Of a stretch of 64,000 nucleotides of DNA, positions 17,381-27,066 are shown in pieces. Numbering within the stretch: position 1 is the first letter of the stretch; each line of letters opens with the position of its first letter. Origin of the DNA: GCA-2746795 sp963747345 (lineage in GTDB: Bacteria; Chloroflexota; Anaerolineae; Promineifilales; Promineifilaceae); assembly GCA_963747345.1 (NCBI GenBank), contig CAVVFA010000020.1, positions 113,561 to 177,560 on the forward strand, read 5' to 3'. The translations under genes and the position numbers were made by a program. The notes beneath the pieces are model-generated. The model was not told the DNA's origin, made no database searches, and was given only the letters and a program-made list of their open reading frames with translations.

Positions 17381-18505
17381 ATGAAACAGACCTCCATGCA
17401 AGGCTTTGGCCTGTTTAAGGATAAATCTCTCCACCGTGATTATGCGGCTGGGGACATTATTTTCCAGCCTGGCGACCGTTCTGATAAGATGTATGTCGTC
17501 GTCGACGGGGAATTGAAATTTACCCTGCATGGAAATGAAATCGATAGATTCACTGTTGGTGATATATTCGGTGAGATGGGGTTGGTGGAAAATCGCCCAC
17601 GCAATGGCACGGTAACGGCCGTTACCGACTGCACCCTTATCCTCATTGACCACCTGCATTTCGCCACCCTCATCCGCCAACACCCTGGGTTTGCCCCCCG
17701 CGTCATGTCCGTCACCTCGGCACGGCTGAACCGGCGCACAGAAGTTGAGTTGAAGAAACGCGCCCTGGAACGGGAATTAGCCATCGGGCGCAAGATGCAG
17801 CTTTCTTTACTGCCCCAAACCACGCCCCAAATCCCAGGCTGGCAGTTTGCCACCCATTACCAATCAGCGTGGCAAGTCGGCGGAGATTTTTACGACTTCA
17901 TTCAACGAGAGGATGATCCCAACAAGCTCTGTCTGGTAATTGCAGATGTCACCGGCAAAGGTGTACCGGCGGCTTTGTATATGGCCGTCGCTCGTACCCT
18001 GATGCGGGCAGAAACGAGTAAAAGTCATTCCGCCGCCCATGTTTTACAGCGCGTCAATAAATTGATTATCGACGACAATCAGTCGCCCCTGTTTTTAAGT
18101 GCGCTTTATGCTATTTTGGACGTGGAAACCGGCGACTTGCAATACGCCAGTGCCGGCCATGATCCTCCGCTCTGCTTGCGGCACAAAACTGGAGACGTTG
18201 AAGAGTTACCAGCAAAAGGGTATTTGCTAGGCGCATTTAGGGATGTGGCATTCAACGAAGAAACGACAGTACTAGAGGTTGGCGATGTTCTTGTCTTATA
18301 CACGGATGGGGTGAGCGAAGCACGGGATGCAGAACGCGGCTTTTTTGGCGAAGACCGGTTAAAGGCGGCGGTGGCGGCGTTCAGAGAATGCAGTGCTGAA
18401 GAGATTGTACGGGGAATTGTAACGGCCGTTTCCGATTTCACAGGGTCGTTTGCCCAAGCTGATGACCTGACTATTTTGGTAGCGAAGCGCGTTTCTCGCG
18501 CATAG
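17381..18505 (+). CDS. cNMP-binding domain fused to PP2C/SpoIIE-type phosphatase
   Basis: 374 residues. The N-terminal 120 residues are a cyclic-nucleotide-binding fold (AAGDIIFQPGDRSDKMYVV, then GDIFGEMGLVE, with the phosphate-binding Glu). A short coiled linker leads to a SpoIIE/RsbU phosphatase (IGRKMQLSLLP, VGGDFYDF, VIADVTGKGVPAALYMA, LYTDGVSEA), with the metal-binding Asps intact. It most likely dephosphorylates the STAS protein in response to a nucleotide signal. Starts ten bases after the STAS gene. Confidence 0.9.
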   Translation: MKQTSMQGFGLFKDKSLHRDYAAGDIIFQPGDRSDKMYVVVDGELKFTLHGNEIDRFTVGDIFGEMGLVENRPRNGTVTAVTDCTLILIDHLHFATLIRQHPGFAPRVMSVTSARLNRRTEVELKKRALERELAIGRKMQLSLLPQTTPQIPGWQFATHYQSAWQVGGDFYDFIQREDDPNKLCLVIADVTGKGVPAALYMAVARTLMRAETSKSHSAAHVLQRVNKLIIDDNQSPLFLSALYAILDVETGDLQYASAGHDPPLCLRHKTGDVEELPAKGYLLGAFRDVAFNEETTVLEVGDVLVLYTDGVSEARDAERGFFGEDRLKAAVAAFRECSAEEIVRGIVTAVSDFTGSFAQADDLTILVAKRVSRA

Positions 18506-18525
18506 CACCACAAGAGAGGTATCTT

Positions 18526-18747
18526 ATGTGTCGCAGCATTAAAACCTTATACCACACCGACCCACCCGTCACCGAAGAAGAAATTTACGCCGCTTCGCTG
18601 CAATTTGTCCGCAAAGTAAGCGGCTACCGGCAGCCATCCAAAGCCAACGAGGCGGCATTTGAGCAAGCCGTTCAAGCCATTTCCCTCGCCACCCAAAATT
18701 TGATGCGTAATCTGGATACAACAGCACCCGTTCGTCAACGCAAATAA
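18526..18747 (+). CDS. DUF2277 family protein
   Basis: 73 residues. MCRSIKTLYHTDPPVTEEEI, then FVRKVSGYRQPSKAN, match the DUF2277 family (MCRNIKxLxNxxPPAT...), small helical proteins of unknown role found widely in actinobacteria and Chloroflexota. AGAGAGGT lies before the start. It follows the phosphatase by 20 bases and may be cotranscribed. Confidence 0.8.
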   Translation: MCRSIKTLYHTDPPVTEEEIYAASLQFVRKVSGYRQPSKANEAAFEQAVQAISLATQNLMRNLDTTAPVRQRK

Positions 18748-18807
18748 CAAGTTCACAACGTTCCCACCCTATGTGGCACATAGGGCCACAACCTACGAGT
18801 AAACCCC

Positions 18808-20961
18808 ATGACAGTTCAAACTGATCAAACTTTGAATCCATTTTTCGACCCCAAAGGCATCGTGCTTTTTGGGGCCTCGGCCAACCCGTCCAGCTTAGGC
18901 TTTGGCGTCGCCCGGAATCTGGTGCAAAGCGGCTATCCGGGTGCTATCCATTTTGTGAATCCGAAGGGCGGGAATTTGGGGGAACGGCCGTTTCACCCCA
19001 CCCTTGCCACCATCCCCGACCCCGTAGACTTGGCCGTGCTGCTTATCCCCGCCCAATTCGCCCCGCAAACTCTCAAAGTTTGCGGCCAACGGGGCATTCG
19101 CGCCGCCATCATCGCCTCCGGCGGCTTCCGCGAAACAGACGAAGCGGGCGCCGCCCTGGAAGCCGAATGTCTACGCATCGCCCAACAGTACGAGATGCGC
19201 CTCATCGGCCCCAACTGCATTGGCCTGTTGGATACCCATCTGCCGCTGGATACCACCTTTCTGCCCTCACCCGGCCCCAATGCGGGCAACATCGCCTTTA
19301 TCAGTCATTCCGGTGCTATTTGTGCGGCCCTCATCGACTGGTCATTTGGGCAGGGTTTCGGCTTCTCGCGGCTGGTGAGCCTGGGCAATCAAGCCGATGT
19401 CAGTGAAACCGACATGCTGGCTCCCGTCGCGTCAGACCCGCATACCAAGGTGGTAACGATGTATATGGAGGGGGTGAAAAACGGCCGTTCCTTCGTCCAA
19501 CAAGCCAGTCAAATCACCCAAGAGAAACCGATCATCGTGCATAAAGTGGGGCGCTTCGCCAGCGGGCAGCAAGCCGCCGCCTCACACACAGGCGCATTGG
19601 CTGGCAGCGAATCCGCTTTTGACGCCGCTTTCCGTCGCGCAGGCGTTATTCGCGCCCAAAGCAGTGAGGAGCAATTCGATTGGGCCAAAGCTTTGGCGTG
19701 GTGTCCCCTGCCGCAAGGACGCCATGTTGCCGTGCTTTCAAATGCAGGTGGCCCTGGCGTCACCGCCGCCGACGCTTTGGAGGCACATGGTTTGAATCTT
19801 GCCCCGCTTCAGGCAGACACCCTGGCAAAACTGCAAGCCATCCTGCCCCCGTTCGCCAGTCTGCACAATCCAGTGGATATGCTGGCCTCCGCCTCTCCTG
19901 ATGACTACGCGCAGTGCTTGCGTATTTTGTTGGCCGATGAGCAAGTCCACAGCGCCATGGTCATTTTGCCGCCACCGCCCATGTTTAGCGCCGGCGCAGT
20001 GGCGCACGCGCTCATTCCCGTCATCACCACCGCCGACAAGCCCGTTATCGTGGCGCTGATGGGACACCGGCTCATTCCTGAAGCGGCGCAACATTTCCGT
20101 GCGGCCCACGTGCCTGAGTACCCTTTCCCCGAACGCGCCGCCAGTGCGCTCGCCGTCCTGGCTGAACGGGCCGATTTCCTCACCCAAGCACCACAATCTC
20201 CAAACACGTTTCATGACGTAAAAACCGAATCCGCACGTCAACTGTTAGCTGCTACGTCAAAAAAATCTGTGGAATCTGCGAAATCTGCGGATAAATTTAC
20301 CCAAGCTTTGCCAATAGAAGTCATCAACCAAATGCTGACAGCGTATGGCATTCGCGTACCGGTTTTGGGTCTGGCTGATTCGGCGGAAACGGCCGTTTCC
20401 CTCGCCAATACCATCGGCTATCCCGTCGCCCTCAAAATCGCCTCACCCGATATTCTGCACAAATCCGACATGGGAGGCGTGGTTCTCAATGTGGCCTCGC
20501 CGGAAACCGTCGCCCGGCATTACACAGAACTCATCGAGAAAGCCAAAGCTATCTACCCTGATGCTGCCATCCAAGGTATCCACGTTCAGCCGATGATTCC
20601 AGCAGGCCAAGAGGTGATCATCGGAGCCGTGCAAGACCCACAATTTGGGCCAGTGGTGATGTTTGGTTCTGGCGGTGTCGAGGTGGAAGGATTGCACGAT
20701 GTGGCATTTGCCCTGGCTCCACTTACGGAAGCAGATGCCCATTACCTACTAGAAAATACGTGGGCAGGCAAAAAACTGGCTGGATTTAGAAATATAGAAG
20801 CTGGGGATAAAACGGCCGTTCTCGATACCCTCTATCGCTTAGGCCAACTTGTCTCCGATTTTCCTGAGCTCGCAGAAATCGAAATCAATCCCTTGCGTGT
20901 GCTAACGCCAGGAGGCGGAGTTTATGCGTTAGATGTGCGCGCAACAAGGACTACGGCGTAA
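18808..20961 (+). CDS. ADP-forming acyl-CoA synthetase (fused alpha and beta parts)
   Basis: 717 residues. Interconverts acyl-CoA, ADP and phosphate with acid, ATP and CoA. N-terminal CoA-binding domain FDPKGIVLFGASANP, a ligase domain with IAFISHSGAIC and SHTGALAGSESAFDAAFRRAGV, and a C-terminal ATP-grasp domain (PVALKIASPDILHKSDMGGV). Subunits are fused in the alpha-beta order usual in bacteria. Acyl preference (acetate or other) cannot be told. Its 3' end overlaps the convergent SH3-domain gene by 11 bases. Four AACGGCCGTT copies lie inside. Confidence 0.9.
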   Translation: MTVQTDQTLNPFFDPKGIVLFGASANPSSLGFGVARNLVQSGYPGAIHFVNPKGGNLGERPFHPTLATIPDPVDLAVLLIPAQFAPQTLKVCGQRGIRAAIIASGGFRETDEAGAALEAECLRIAQQYEMRLIGPNCIGLLDTHLPLDTTFLPSPGPNAGNIAFISHSGAICAALIDWSFGQGFGFSRLVSLGNQADVSETDMLAPVASDPHTKVVTMYMEGVKNGRSFVQQASQITQEKPIIVHKVGRFASGQQAAASHTGALAGSESAFDAAFRRAGVIRAQSSEEQFDWAKALAWCPLPQGRHVAVLSNAGGPGVTAADALEAHGLNLAPLQADTLAKLQAILPPFASLHNPVDMLASASPDDYAQCLRILLADEQVHSAMVILPPPPMFSAGAVAHALIPVITTADKPVIVALMGHRLIPEAAQHFRAAHVPEYPFPERAASALAVLAERADFLTQAPQSPNTFHDVKTESARQLLAATSKKSVESAKSADKFTQALPIEVINQMLTAYGIRVPVLGLADSAETAVSLANTIGYPVALKIASPDILHKSDMGGVVLNVASPETVARHYTELIEKAKAIYPDAAIQGIHVQPMIPAGQEVIIGAVQDPQFGPVVMFGSGGVEVEGLHDVAFALAPLTEADAHYLLENTWAGKKLAGFRNIEAGDKTAVLDTLYRLGQLVSDFPELAEIEINPLRVLTPGGGVYALDVRATRTTA

Positions 20962-21643
20962 TTTCAATAAAATCTGTCGCCACCCACCCTTCCGTTCCGC
21001 TTGCTGTCCGCACCAGAACCCAGGAATAACCATCAGCCTCGGTTTGCCCAGGCAGCACCACAAGTTCTGTGCCATCGAGCAGCCATTCAATATCTGGGGC
21101 AGTTGTACTGGGGTCTTGACGCAAATAAACACCAACACCACTGGCGACAACGGCCGTTTGCAGTTCAGGTTCTGGCGTGGAAGTCGGAATCGAAGTAGGA
21201 GACGCGGTTGGTGGATTTGTCGGTAACACAGTCACCTGAGATTCGGGGAATGGAACGGGTGTGGGACTATTGGTGGCTTGAGGAACGGCCGTTTCGTTAG
21301 CTGGCGTGAGTTCCGTTTCAATTGATTCAACTGTCATCTCGGGAACGGCCGTTGGCTCCAGTTCTGGCGTGGCTTCTTCATTACCATCTGGTAACAACGC
21401 ATAAACGCCCAAGAAAATCAGACCAACAATCAAGGCCATCACCGCCCAAATCAAATCCTTCTGCATCGACCGGCGTGATTCAAGCTGCCCAACCCCATAT
21501 GCCTGTTTACTCATTTGCAAACGTGAAGACAAGGCTCGCAATGCAAAGAAAATAGCGGCCAAAATACCAATGGCTCCCAGTAACAGAAAAATGATACTCA
21601 ATACTGCTTGCACAATCACTCCTTCGTGTGTTCCTCCACCCAT
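20951..21643 (-). CDS. Membrane-anchored protein with extracellular SH3 domain
   Basis: 230 residues. Two transmembrane helices (AVLSIIFLLLGAIGILAAIFFAL and MALIVGLIFLGVYALL), an extracellular Pro/Thr/Ser linker of about 80 residues and a C-terminal bacterial SH3-like domain (VASGVGVYLRQDPSTTAPDI...TEGWVATDFIEITP). SH3 domains of this type bind peptidoglycan or wall polymers. Three AACGGCCGTT copies lie in the linker and flank, each giving ETAV or PTAVP-type peptides. Confidence 0.75.
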   Translation of the reverse strand: MGGGTHEGVIVQAVLSIIFLLLGAIGILAAIFFALRALSSRLQMSKQAYGVGQLESRRSMQKDLIWAVMALIVGLIFLGVYALLPDGNEEATPELEPTAVPEMTVESIETELTPANETAVPQATNSPTPVPFPESQVTVLPTNPPTASPTSIPTSTPEPELQTAVVASGVGVYLRQDPSTTAPDIEWLLDGTELVVLPGQTEADGYSWVLVRTASGTEGWVATDFIEITP

Positions 21644-21694
21644 ACTTTAGCCAAGCTGGAACACTTTGGCAAGTTAACACAATCTTTTATTACA

Positions 21695-21733
21695 AAGGGA
21701 CAAAAAAACAAAGGTATTAAATCTTTGTCCCTT
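21695..21733. terminator. Hairpin between the SH3-domain gene and yabN
   Basis: AAGGGACAAA (21695-21704) pairs with TTTGTCCCTT (21724-21733). It lies 21 bases past the restored yabN stop and is rich in A/T, consistent with a terminator. Related in sequence to the stem at 2800. Confidence 0.6.
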
Positions 21734-21753
21734 CCATCCTTTGTATCTTTGTA

Positions 21754-23198
21754 TTAATGCTTTTGAGTTTGCTTCACTTCATCCCACAGCACATCAATAC
21801 CCGCCAAATCCAACGTTGAAATATCAATACTTCGTTCAGCAGGCCAACTGTTCCACCTGCCGAAAACGGCGGCTAAATTTCAAATTCGCTTCGCGCAGCG
21901 CACTCTCCGCATCCACATCCAGCCATCGTGCCAAATTGACAGCCACAAAGAGTAAATCGCCCAGTTCGTCCTGACGCTCTGCTGGGGTATGTGCTTCTTG
22001 CAACTCCCCAATCTCTTCAGTCAGCTTACCATACACACCAGCAATATTCGGCCAATCAAACCCAATTTTTGAAACACGATCTTGCAGCTTTTGTGAACGG
22101 GCTAACGCGGGCAAAATCTCTGGAATATTATCCACGAGTGAAGTAGAACGGGTTGCCTTCTCTTCTTGCTTGATGGCTTCCCAATTACGCACCACCTCAT
22201 CACTGTCAGCCACATCCAAGTCGCCCCACACGTGCGGATGGCGATGACGTAACTTGGCATCAATACCCGCAATTACATCCGGCAAGCGGAAAATTTCTTC
22301 CTCAGACGCCATTTGCGTCTGCATGACAAGATGGTAAAGCATATCGCCCAACTCCTCACGCAACAATTCCTCATCCTGAGTGTCGAGAGCTTCCAGCACT
22401 TCACTAGCCTCTTCAAGGAAGCCAGAACGCAAACTCTGCGGCGTTTGCTCACGATCCCACGGACAACCCTCAGGACTGCGTAAGATAGCAATCGTTTCCG
22501 CCAACGCCGCCAATGAGGCATTATACGGCAGTGGCAGGCACGATCAAGCTGGTTAGATGGCTGATATGCTCACTATGGTCGATGGCATACAAAGGCACTT
22601 CTTCAACGATTTGCTCCGGCATCCCCGCCGCATGGATAAGCTGCACTACATGTTCTTCGGGATAAACGGCCGTTAACACCAACTTCAAATCACTGGCCAC
22701 CAATCGACTGTAGACCTGTCCCAACAGCAACGGCACGTCTGGGCTAACGGGCGGGTAGTGAAAGGCTAACAGTTCAATCGCGTCAAAAATTTGCAACCCA
22801 TCAAGACCATCCAGGGAAACGGCCGTTAACATTGGCTCCAGAAAACTCAACCCAGGCACAATCTTCACAGCCACACCCGCTTCTTGCGCCGCAGCTTCCA
22901 ACGCCGTCACCGTCGATTCACCCATATGAGGATGACCCGGCACGGCATACACCACATCACCCGCTTCAGCCTTGATTAACAATTCTGCCACAATCGTCGC
23001 ATACACCTGTTCAAAACTATCAGCCGTCTCATAGATAGAATCGAAGCTCACCACAGACACATTCTCCGGCAGTTCAGCTACCGCCGGATGCCGAATCGTA
23101 CGCAAAAAGACCGAATCCGCTTCCGATAATATTTGCCACGCTTCTCTTGTGAGAAAACGGCCGTCGCCAGGTCCCAAACCAACCACCGTAATTGTCAT
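21754..23198 (-). CDS. yabN: YabN-like tetrapyrrole methylase fold fused to MazG pyrophosphohydrolase (frameshifted)
   Basis: Restored length about 480 residues; 1445 bases is two over a multiple of three. First half: TP-methylase fold, TVVGLGPGDGRFLT and VVYAVPGHPHMGESTV. The second half is MazG: LRSPEGCPWDREQTPQSLR, FLEEASEVLEAL, then the EExxE-type repeats and a conserved tail (LDLAGIDVLWDEVK) in another frame near the end. Breaks: one near 22525 between the halves, one near 21840. Fused YabN is known in Firmicutes; the MazG part hydrolyses NTPs to NMP and PPi. Start ATG 23198 (MTITVVGLG) with GGAGAGGAG upstream. Confidence 0.8.
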
Positions 23199-23233
23199 AC
23201 TCCTCTCCAATCTCTTCTCTATCCAAAGCAAAA

Positions 23234-23254
23234 AGGCGAGTACAAGACTCGCCT
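23234..23254 (-). terminator. Terminator after rpsI
   Basis: AGGCGAGT (23234-23241) and ACTCGCCT (23247-23254) with a 5-base loop, followed on the minus strand by TTTTTGC. It ends the long ribosomal block. Confidence 0.8.
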
Positions 23255-23319
23255 AATTTTTGTATTTCATAAACTCGCAATCGTCAATCGTTAATCAACA
23301 ACCGTAAATCCAAGATCGT

Positions 23320-23724
23320 CTAACGTTTGGTATAGGTCGGAGCCTTACGCGCACGTTTCAAGCCTGGTTTCTTGCGTTCCTTAATGCGCGCATCCCGAGT
23401 CATATGACCATGAGTACGCAACACACCACGCAAATTTTCATCATATTTGACAAGAGCACGAGCCAGACCCAACCGCACAGCGCTCGTCTGACCAGTATCA
23501 CCGCCACCTTCAATGTGAACCGTCACGTCAACCTTGCCCATTAACTCACTGTCTACTAATGGGCCAGTCAAAGTTTCATAATCCCCAATACGTGTGAAGT
23601 ATTCCTTCACATCTTTGTCGTTAACAGTGAATTCGCCGTTGCTGTCTCCATCCAGGTAAATACGAACCCGAGCAGATGCACGTTTACGACGACCAATTCC
23701 TTCGTAATATTGTCTATCAGCCAT
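23320..23724 (-). CDS. rpsI: 30S ribosomal protein S9
   Basis: 134 residues. YEGIGRRKRASARVRIY at the N terminus and the basic tail ending in TKR, which reaches the P-site tRNA. Pairs with rplM nine bases upstream, the usual couple. Confidence 0.97.
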   Translation of the reverse strand: MADRQYYEGIGRRKRASARVRIYLDGDSNGEFTVNDKDVKEYFTRIGDYETLTGPLVDSELMGKVDVTVHIEGGGDTGQTSAVRLGLARALVKYDENLRGVLRTHGHMTRDARIKERKKPGLKRARKAPTYTKR

Positions 23725-23733
23725 TTGTCTCTC

Positions 23734-24162
23734 CTAAAGCTCCATCGGAACGGGTTGCTGTGCAGCATGTTCATGTTCTGATCCAGCATACACTTTCAGC
23801 TTCTTGAACATCTTGTTGCCCAGTTTATTCTTCGGCAGCATACCCTTCACAGCCAATTCAATAGGGCGTGTAGGAAAGCGTTCCAACTGATCAGCCAACG
23901 AAATTTCAGACAAGCCACCAGGATAACCAGAGTGACGATAATACATCTTCTGTTCCAGTCGTCGTCCAGTCACATGAATCTTTTCTGCATTAATTACAAT
24001 CACATAATCTCCACAATCCACATGAGGTGTAAAAATGGGCTTATGCTTGCCACGTAATACAGCGGCAATTTGGGAAGCCAAACGACCTAACGTCTGGCCT
24101 TCCGCGTCTACTATATACCAGCGTCGTTCAATCTCAGCCGGTTTCGCAATAAATGTTTTCAT
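23734..24162 (-). CDS. rplM: 50S ribosomal protein L13
   Basis: 142 residues, normal length. Family signatures RRWYIVDAEGQTLGRLAS and GDYVIVINAEKI; AVKGMLPKNKLG near the end. Assembles early in the large subunit. Four bases after truA. Confidence 0.97.
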   Translation of the reverse strand: MKTFIAKPAEIERRWYIVDAEGQTLGRLASQIAAVLRGKHKPIFTPHVDCGDYVIVINAEKIHVTGRRLEQKMYYRHSGYPGGLSEISLADQLERFPTRPIELAVKGMLPKNKLGNKMFKKLKVYAGSEHEHAAQQPVPMEL

Positions 24163-24166
24163 CCTA

Positions 24167-24907
24167 CTATTCTCCGTATGTTACAGACACCAGGGTCAGA
24201 CCCTGCGCCGGTGCTGCTGTTCCAGACCAGCTGCGATCACATGCCGCCAGTGCTGCTTCAAACTCTTCTACCGTCCAACGACCGTCACCCACTGCTTTCA
24301 AACTACCAACTATGCTGCGCACCATTCGGTACAAAAAAGCATTAGCTTCAATAAAAAAAACGAGGTGTTCACTTCGTTTCTCCCATCGTGCTTCAAAAAC
24401 CTCTCGAATAGTGACATCTCCTTGAGGGGGTTGCCCAAAAGTAGCAAAGTCATGAACGCCAATCAAACAGATCGCTGCTTGATTCATTCGTTCCCAATCG
24501 AGTGGCTTAGTTACATGCCAACTTTTTTGTCTGCGTAATGGGCTGCGCACAGCCGCATTGTAAACGTGATATTCATACGCCCTTTTCAGGGCATCGAATC
24601 TTGGGTGAAAGGTTGGTTCTGCTTTATCTAATTGTAAAATCGCAATGTCGGCCGGTAGATTCGCGTTGAGCGCACGTTGTAAATCAACTACGGTATGACG
24701 CCACTCACTATCGAAGCAGATCACCTGGCCAGTTGCATGAACACCACTGTCTGTCCGTCCCGATCCCATAATGGCTATGGGCTCTCGGACAATTTGGCGT
24801 ATTACACGCTCCAGTTCGCTCTGTACAGTAGGCTGACCTTCCCGTTGACGTTGAAAGCCAAAGTAGTCCGTCCCATCATACTCAACCAGAGCGCGAAATC
24901 GTGCCAA
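24167..24907 (-). CDS. truA: tRNA pseudouridine synthase A
   Basis: 246 residues. Makes pseudouridine at positions 38-40 of tRNAs. The catalytic Asp is in SGRTDSGVHATGQ; VRSIVGSL near the C terminus also fits. The start is a TTG at 24907 with GGAG seven bases upstream; there is no closer ATG in frame. The annotated overlap with rplQ probably comes from a read-through of rplQ caused by an indel. Confidence 0.92.
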   Translation of the reverse strand: MARFRALVEYDGTDYFGFQRQREGQPTVQSELERVIRQIVREPIAIMGSGRTDSGVHATGQVICFDSEWRHTVVDLQRALNANLPADIAILQLDKAEPTFHPRFDALKRAYEYHVYNAAVRSPLRRQKSWHVTKPLDWERMNQAAICLIGVHDFATFGQPPQGDVTIREVFEARWEKRSEHLVFFIEANAFLYRMVRSIVGSLKAVGDGRWTVEEFEAALAACDRSWSGTAAPAQGLTLVSVTYGE

Positions 24908-25341
24908 ATGTTAACTCCTTCGTCCACCAACATGATGATGGCCATATCAGCATTATCACCAGGACGTTTGCCAATTTTGACCATGCGCGTGTAACCACCA
25001 GGGCGATCCTGATAACGGGGTGCCACCTCATTAAACAGCTTCTTAACCACGTCTACATCTTCCGTCACGCCATCTTCATCAGTGAAGGTACGGACTTTCG
25101 GTAAACGGGCAGATGCCATCCGACGAGCATGAACTTCTGCTGCAGGATTATTTTCGCCTTTAACCAAACCGCGCTTCGCCAGCGTAATCATTTTTTCCGC
25201 CGCTGGACGAATAGTGCGAGCTTTAGCCTCAGTGGTAAGGATTTGCTCGTAGCAGATCAGATCCGCCACCAGATTTTTGCGTAGGGCTGTACGATGTGCA
25301 GAACTACGATTCAGTTTACGACCATGTACTCTATGTCGCAT
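24802..25341 (-). CDS. rplQ: 50S ribosomal protein L17 (3' end uncertain)
   Basis: 179 residues as read. The core (MRHRVHGRKLNRSSAHRTAL to MAIIMLVDE) is a normal L17, which usually ends near that point. The last ~40 residues, GVNIWHDFALW onward, overlap truA and look like shadow translation. A TAA lies at 24911 in another frame, so an indel probably hides the true stop. Part of the rpoA-rplQ pair typical of the alpha operon. Confidence 0.88.
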   Translation of the reverse strand: MRHRVHGRKLNRSSAHRTALRKNLVADLICYEQILTTEAKARTIRPAAEKMITLAKRGLVKGENNPAAEVHARRMASARLPKVRTFTDEDGVTEDVDVVKKLFNEVAPRYQDRPGGYTRMVKIGKRPGDNADMAIIMLVDEGVNIWHDFALWLSMMGRTTLAFNVNGKVSLLYRANWSV

Positions 25342-25433
25342 TGCTCTTACCTCATTATTACAACCTAAAAACCAAGTCTAGGTTTTCAGATATATGCTTA
25401 GTAGAAAAACGGCCGTTACTATGCCGTCTATCC

Positions 25434-26385
25434 CTATTCTTCATCCACAAGATAACCCTTGGAACGCAATTGTTGTTTCAGTTCGTCCAAAGATTTCTCG
25501 CCAAAATTACGGATGGCCAACATCGTCTCTTCGCCACGTTCCAGCATATCCAGCATTTCACCAACCTTGGTGATGCCTGTACGTTTCAGAGAGTTGAACA
25601 CGCGCACACTCAAATCTAGAGACTCAATCGGAGTATCATAAATTTCATTTGGAATCGCGCCTTCTTCTTCCACTTCTACTTCCACAGGCAAGAACGTATC
25701 TTCACTAACACCACCAATCGGACGCAAATACTGCATCATGATTTGAGCGGATTGAGCCAAAGCCTCTTCAGGCTTAATCGTCCCATCCGTCCAAATTTCC
25801 ATGATAAAGCGATCATAATCAGCGACCTGACCCACGCGTGTTTTTTCAACTTCATAACTCACACGACTGATCGGGCTGAAAATTGCATCAACTGGCAATT
25901 CACCAATCGGCAAACGGCCACGCTGTTCAGCAGGTGAATACCCACGTCCAGTTTCAGCCGTCATTTCAATCTCTAAGAAATGCGTCATCAGAATCCACAG
26001 TAAACAAGTATAAGTCTGGGTTAAAAATCTCAACCTCTGGCGGAACTTGTAAGTCAGCCGCTGTCACTACACCAGCACCATGAACCTCTAGGCGCAAACG
26101 AGCCGTATCAGTGTTATGCAATTTCAGGCGAAGTTTCTTAATGTGCAAAATCAACTGCATCATATCCTCACGTACATGAGGAATAGCAGAAAACTCGTGC
26201 GGCACATCTGTTACCCGAATAGAAGTCACAGCTGCTCCAGACAAAGAAGCAAGCAACACACGGCGCAGCGAATTCCCCACCGTCGTGCCATAACCTCTTT
26301 CCATTGGACCAACTACAAACCGCCCATATTCTTGTGACATGGCGGTGCTTTCAATCTTCGGTAGAATCAAATTACTTATAGCCAA
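25434..26385 (-). CDS. rpoA: RNA polymerase alpha subunit (frameshifted)
   Basis: 316 residues after removing one extra base near 25980. N-terminal dimerisation domain FVVGPMERGYGTTVGNSLRRVLLASLSGAA; beyond the break (VDSDDAF, then LEIEMTAETGRGY) the frame continues to the C-terminal DNA-binding domain (IESLDLSVRVFNSLKRTGI, LRNFGEKSLDEL-like). Being single-copy and essential, the break is almost certainly a sequence error. Confidence 0.93.
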
Positions 26386-26427
26386 CGAAATACCTCCCTA
26401 GCTAAAAAAAGAACCAGTCACACAACA

Positions 26428-27066
26428 CTAACGGGAGTAATACTCAACAATCAACTGTTCATTCAGAGAAACATCAATATCCTCACGAACAGGCAAGTTC
26501 AATATAGAGCCAGTCAAGTTACCAGTATCCAAAGACAACCAGCGTGGTACCTGACGGTCATCAATATCTTGGCGTAGTTCCTTGAAATAAGCGCGAGTAG
26601 CACTCTGAGGACGCAAAGAAATCAAATCACCAGCAGAAACCAATGCAGACGGCACATCTGTCCTACGGCCGTTTAACATGAAGTGACCATGGGATACCAA
26701 TTGCCGTGCTTGTGCTCGAGAAGAAGCCAAACCAAGGCGATACACCACATTGTCCAACCGACTTTCTAACAGGATAAGCAAATTGGAACCAGTCAAACCA
26801 GAACGCAGAGAAGCACGCTCAAAATAACGGCTAAACTGACGCTCCATAATCCCATAAATGCGGCGTGCTTTCTGCTTTTCACGTAATTGCAGCAAATAGT
26901 CAGACGCACGCCCACGACGGAACTGCCCTTCACGCCCATGTTGTCCAGGCGGATACGAACGGCGTTCAAAAGAACATTTTGGAGTCATACAACGTGACCC
27001 CTTCAAAAAAAGCTTTTCGCCTTCACGACGACAAAGCTTGCATACTGGACCAGTATACCTTGCCAA
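26428..27066 (-). CDS. rpsD: 30S ribosomal protein S4
   Basis: 212 residues. N-terminal CKLCRREGEKLFLKG plus CMTPKC give a four-Cys zinc site (C+ type). The S4 RNA-binding domain follows (LESRLDNVVYRLGLASSRAQARQLVSHGH). In many bacteria S4 represses its own operon by binding the mRNA leader. Confidence 0.96.
   Translation of the reverse strand: MARYTGPVCKLCRREGEKLFLKGSRCMTPKCSFERRSYPPGQHGREGQFRRGRASDYLLQLREKQKARRIYGIMERQFSRYFERASLRSGLTGSNLLILLESRLDNVVYRLGLASSRAQARQLVSHGHFMLNGRRTDVPSALVSAGDLISLRPQSATRAYFKELRQDIDDRQVPRWLSLDTGNLTGSILNLPVREDIDVSLNEQLIVEYYSR

Noticed and set aside
24802..24910. Extended C-terminal domain of L17
   Set aside because: The extra residues are out-of-frame translation of truA; more likely an indel hides the L17 stop.
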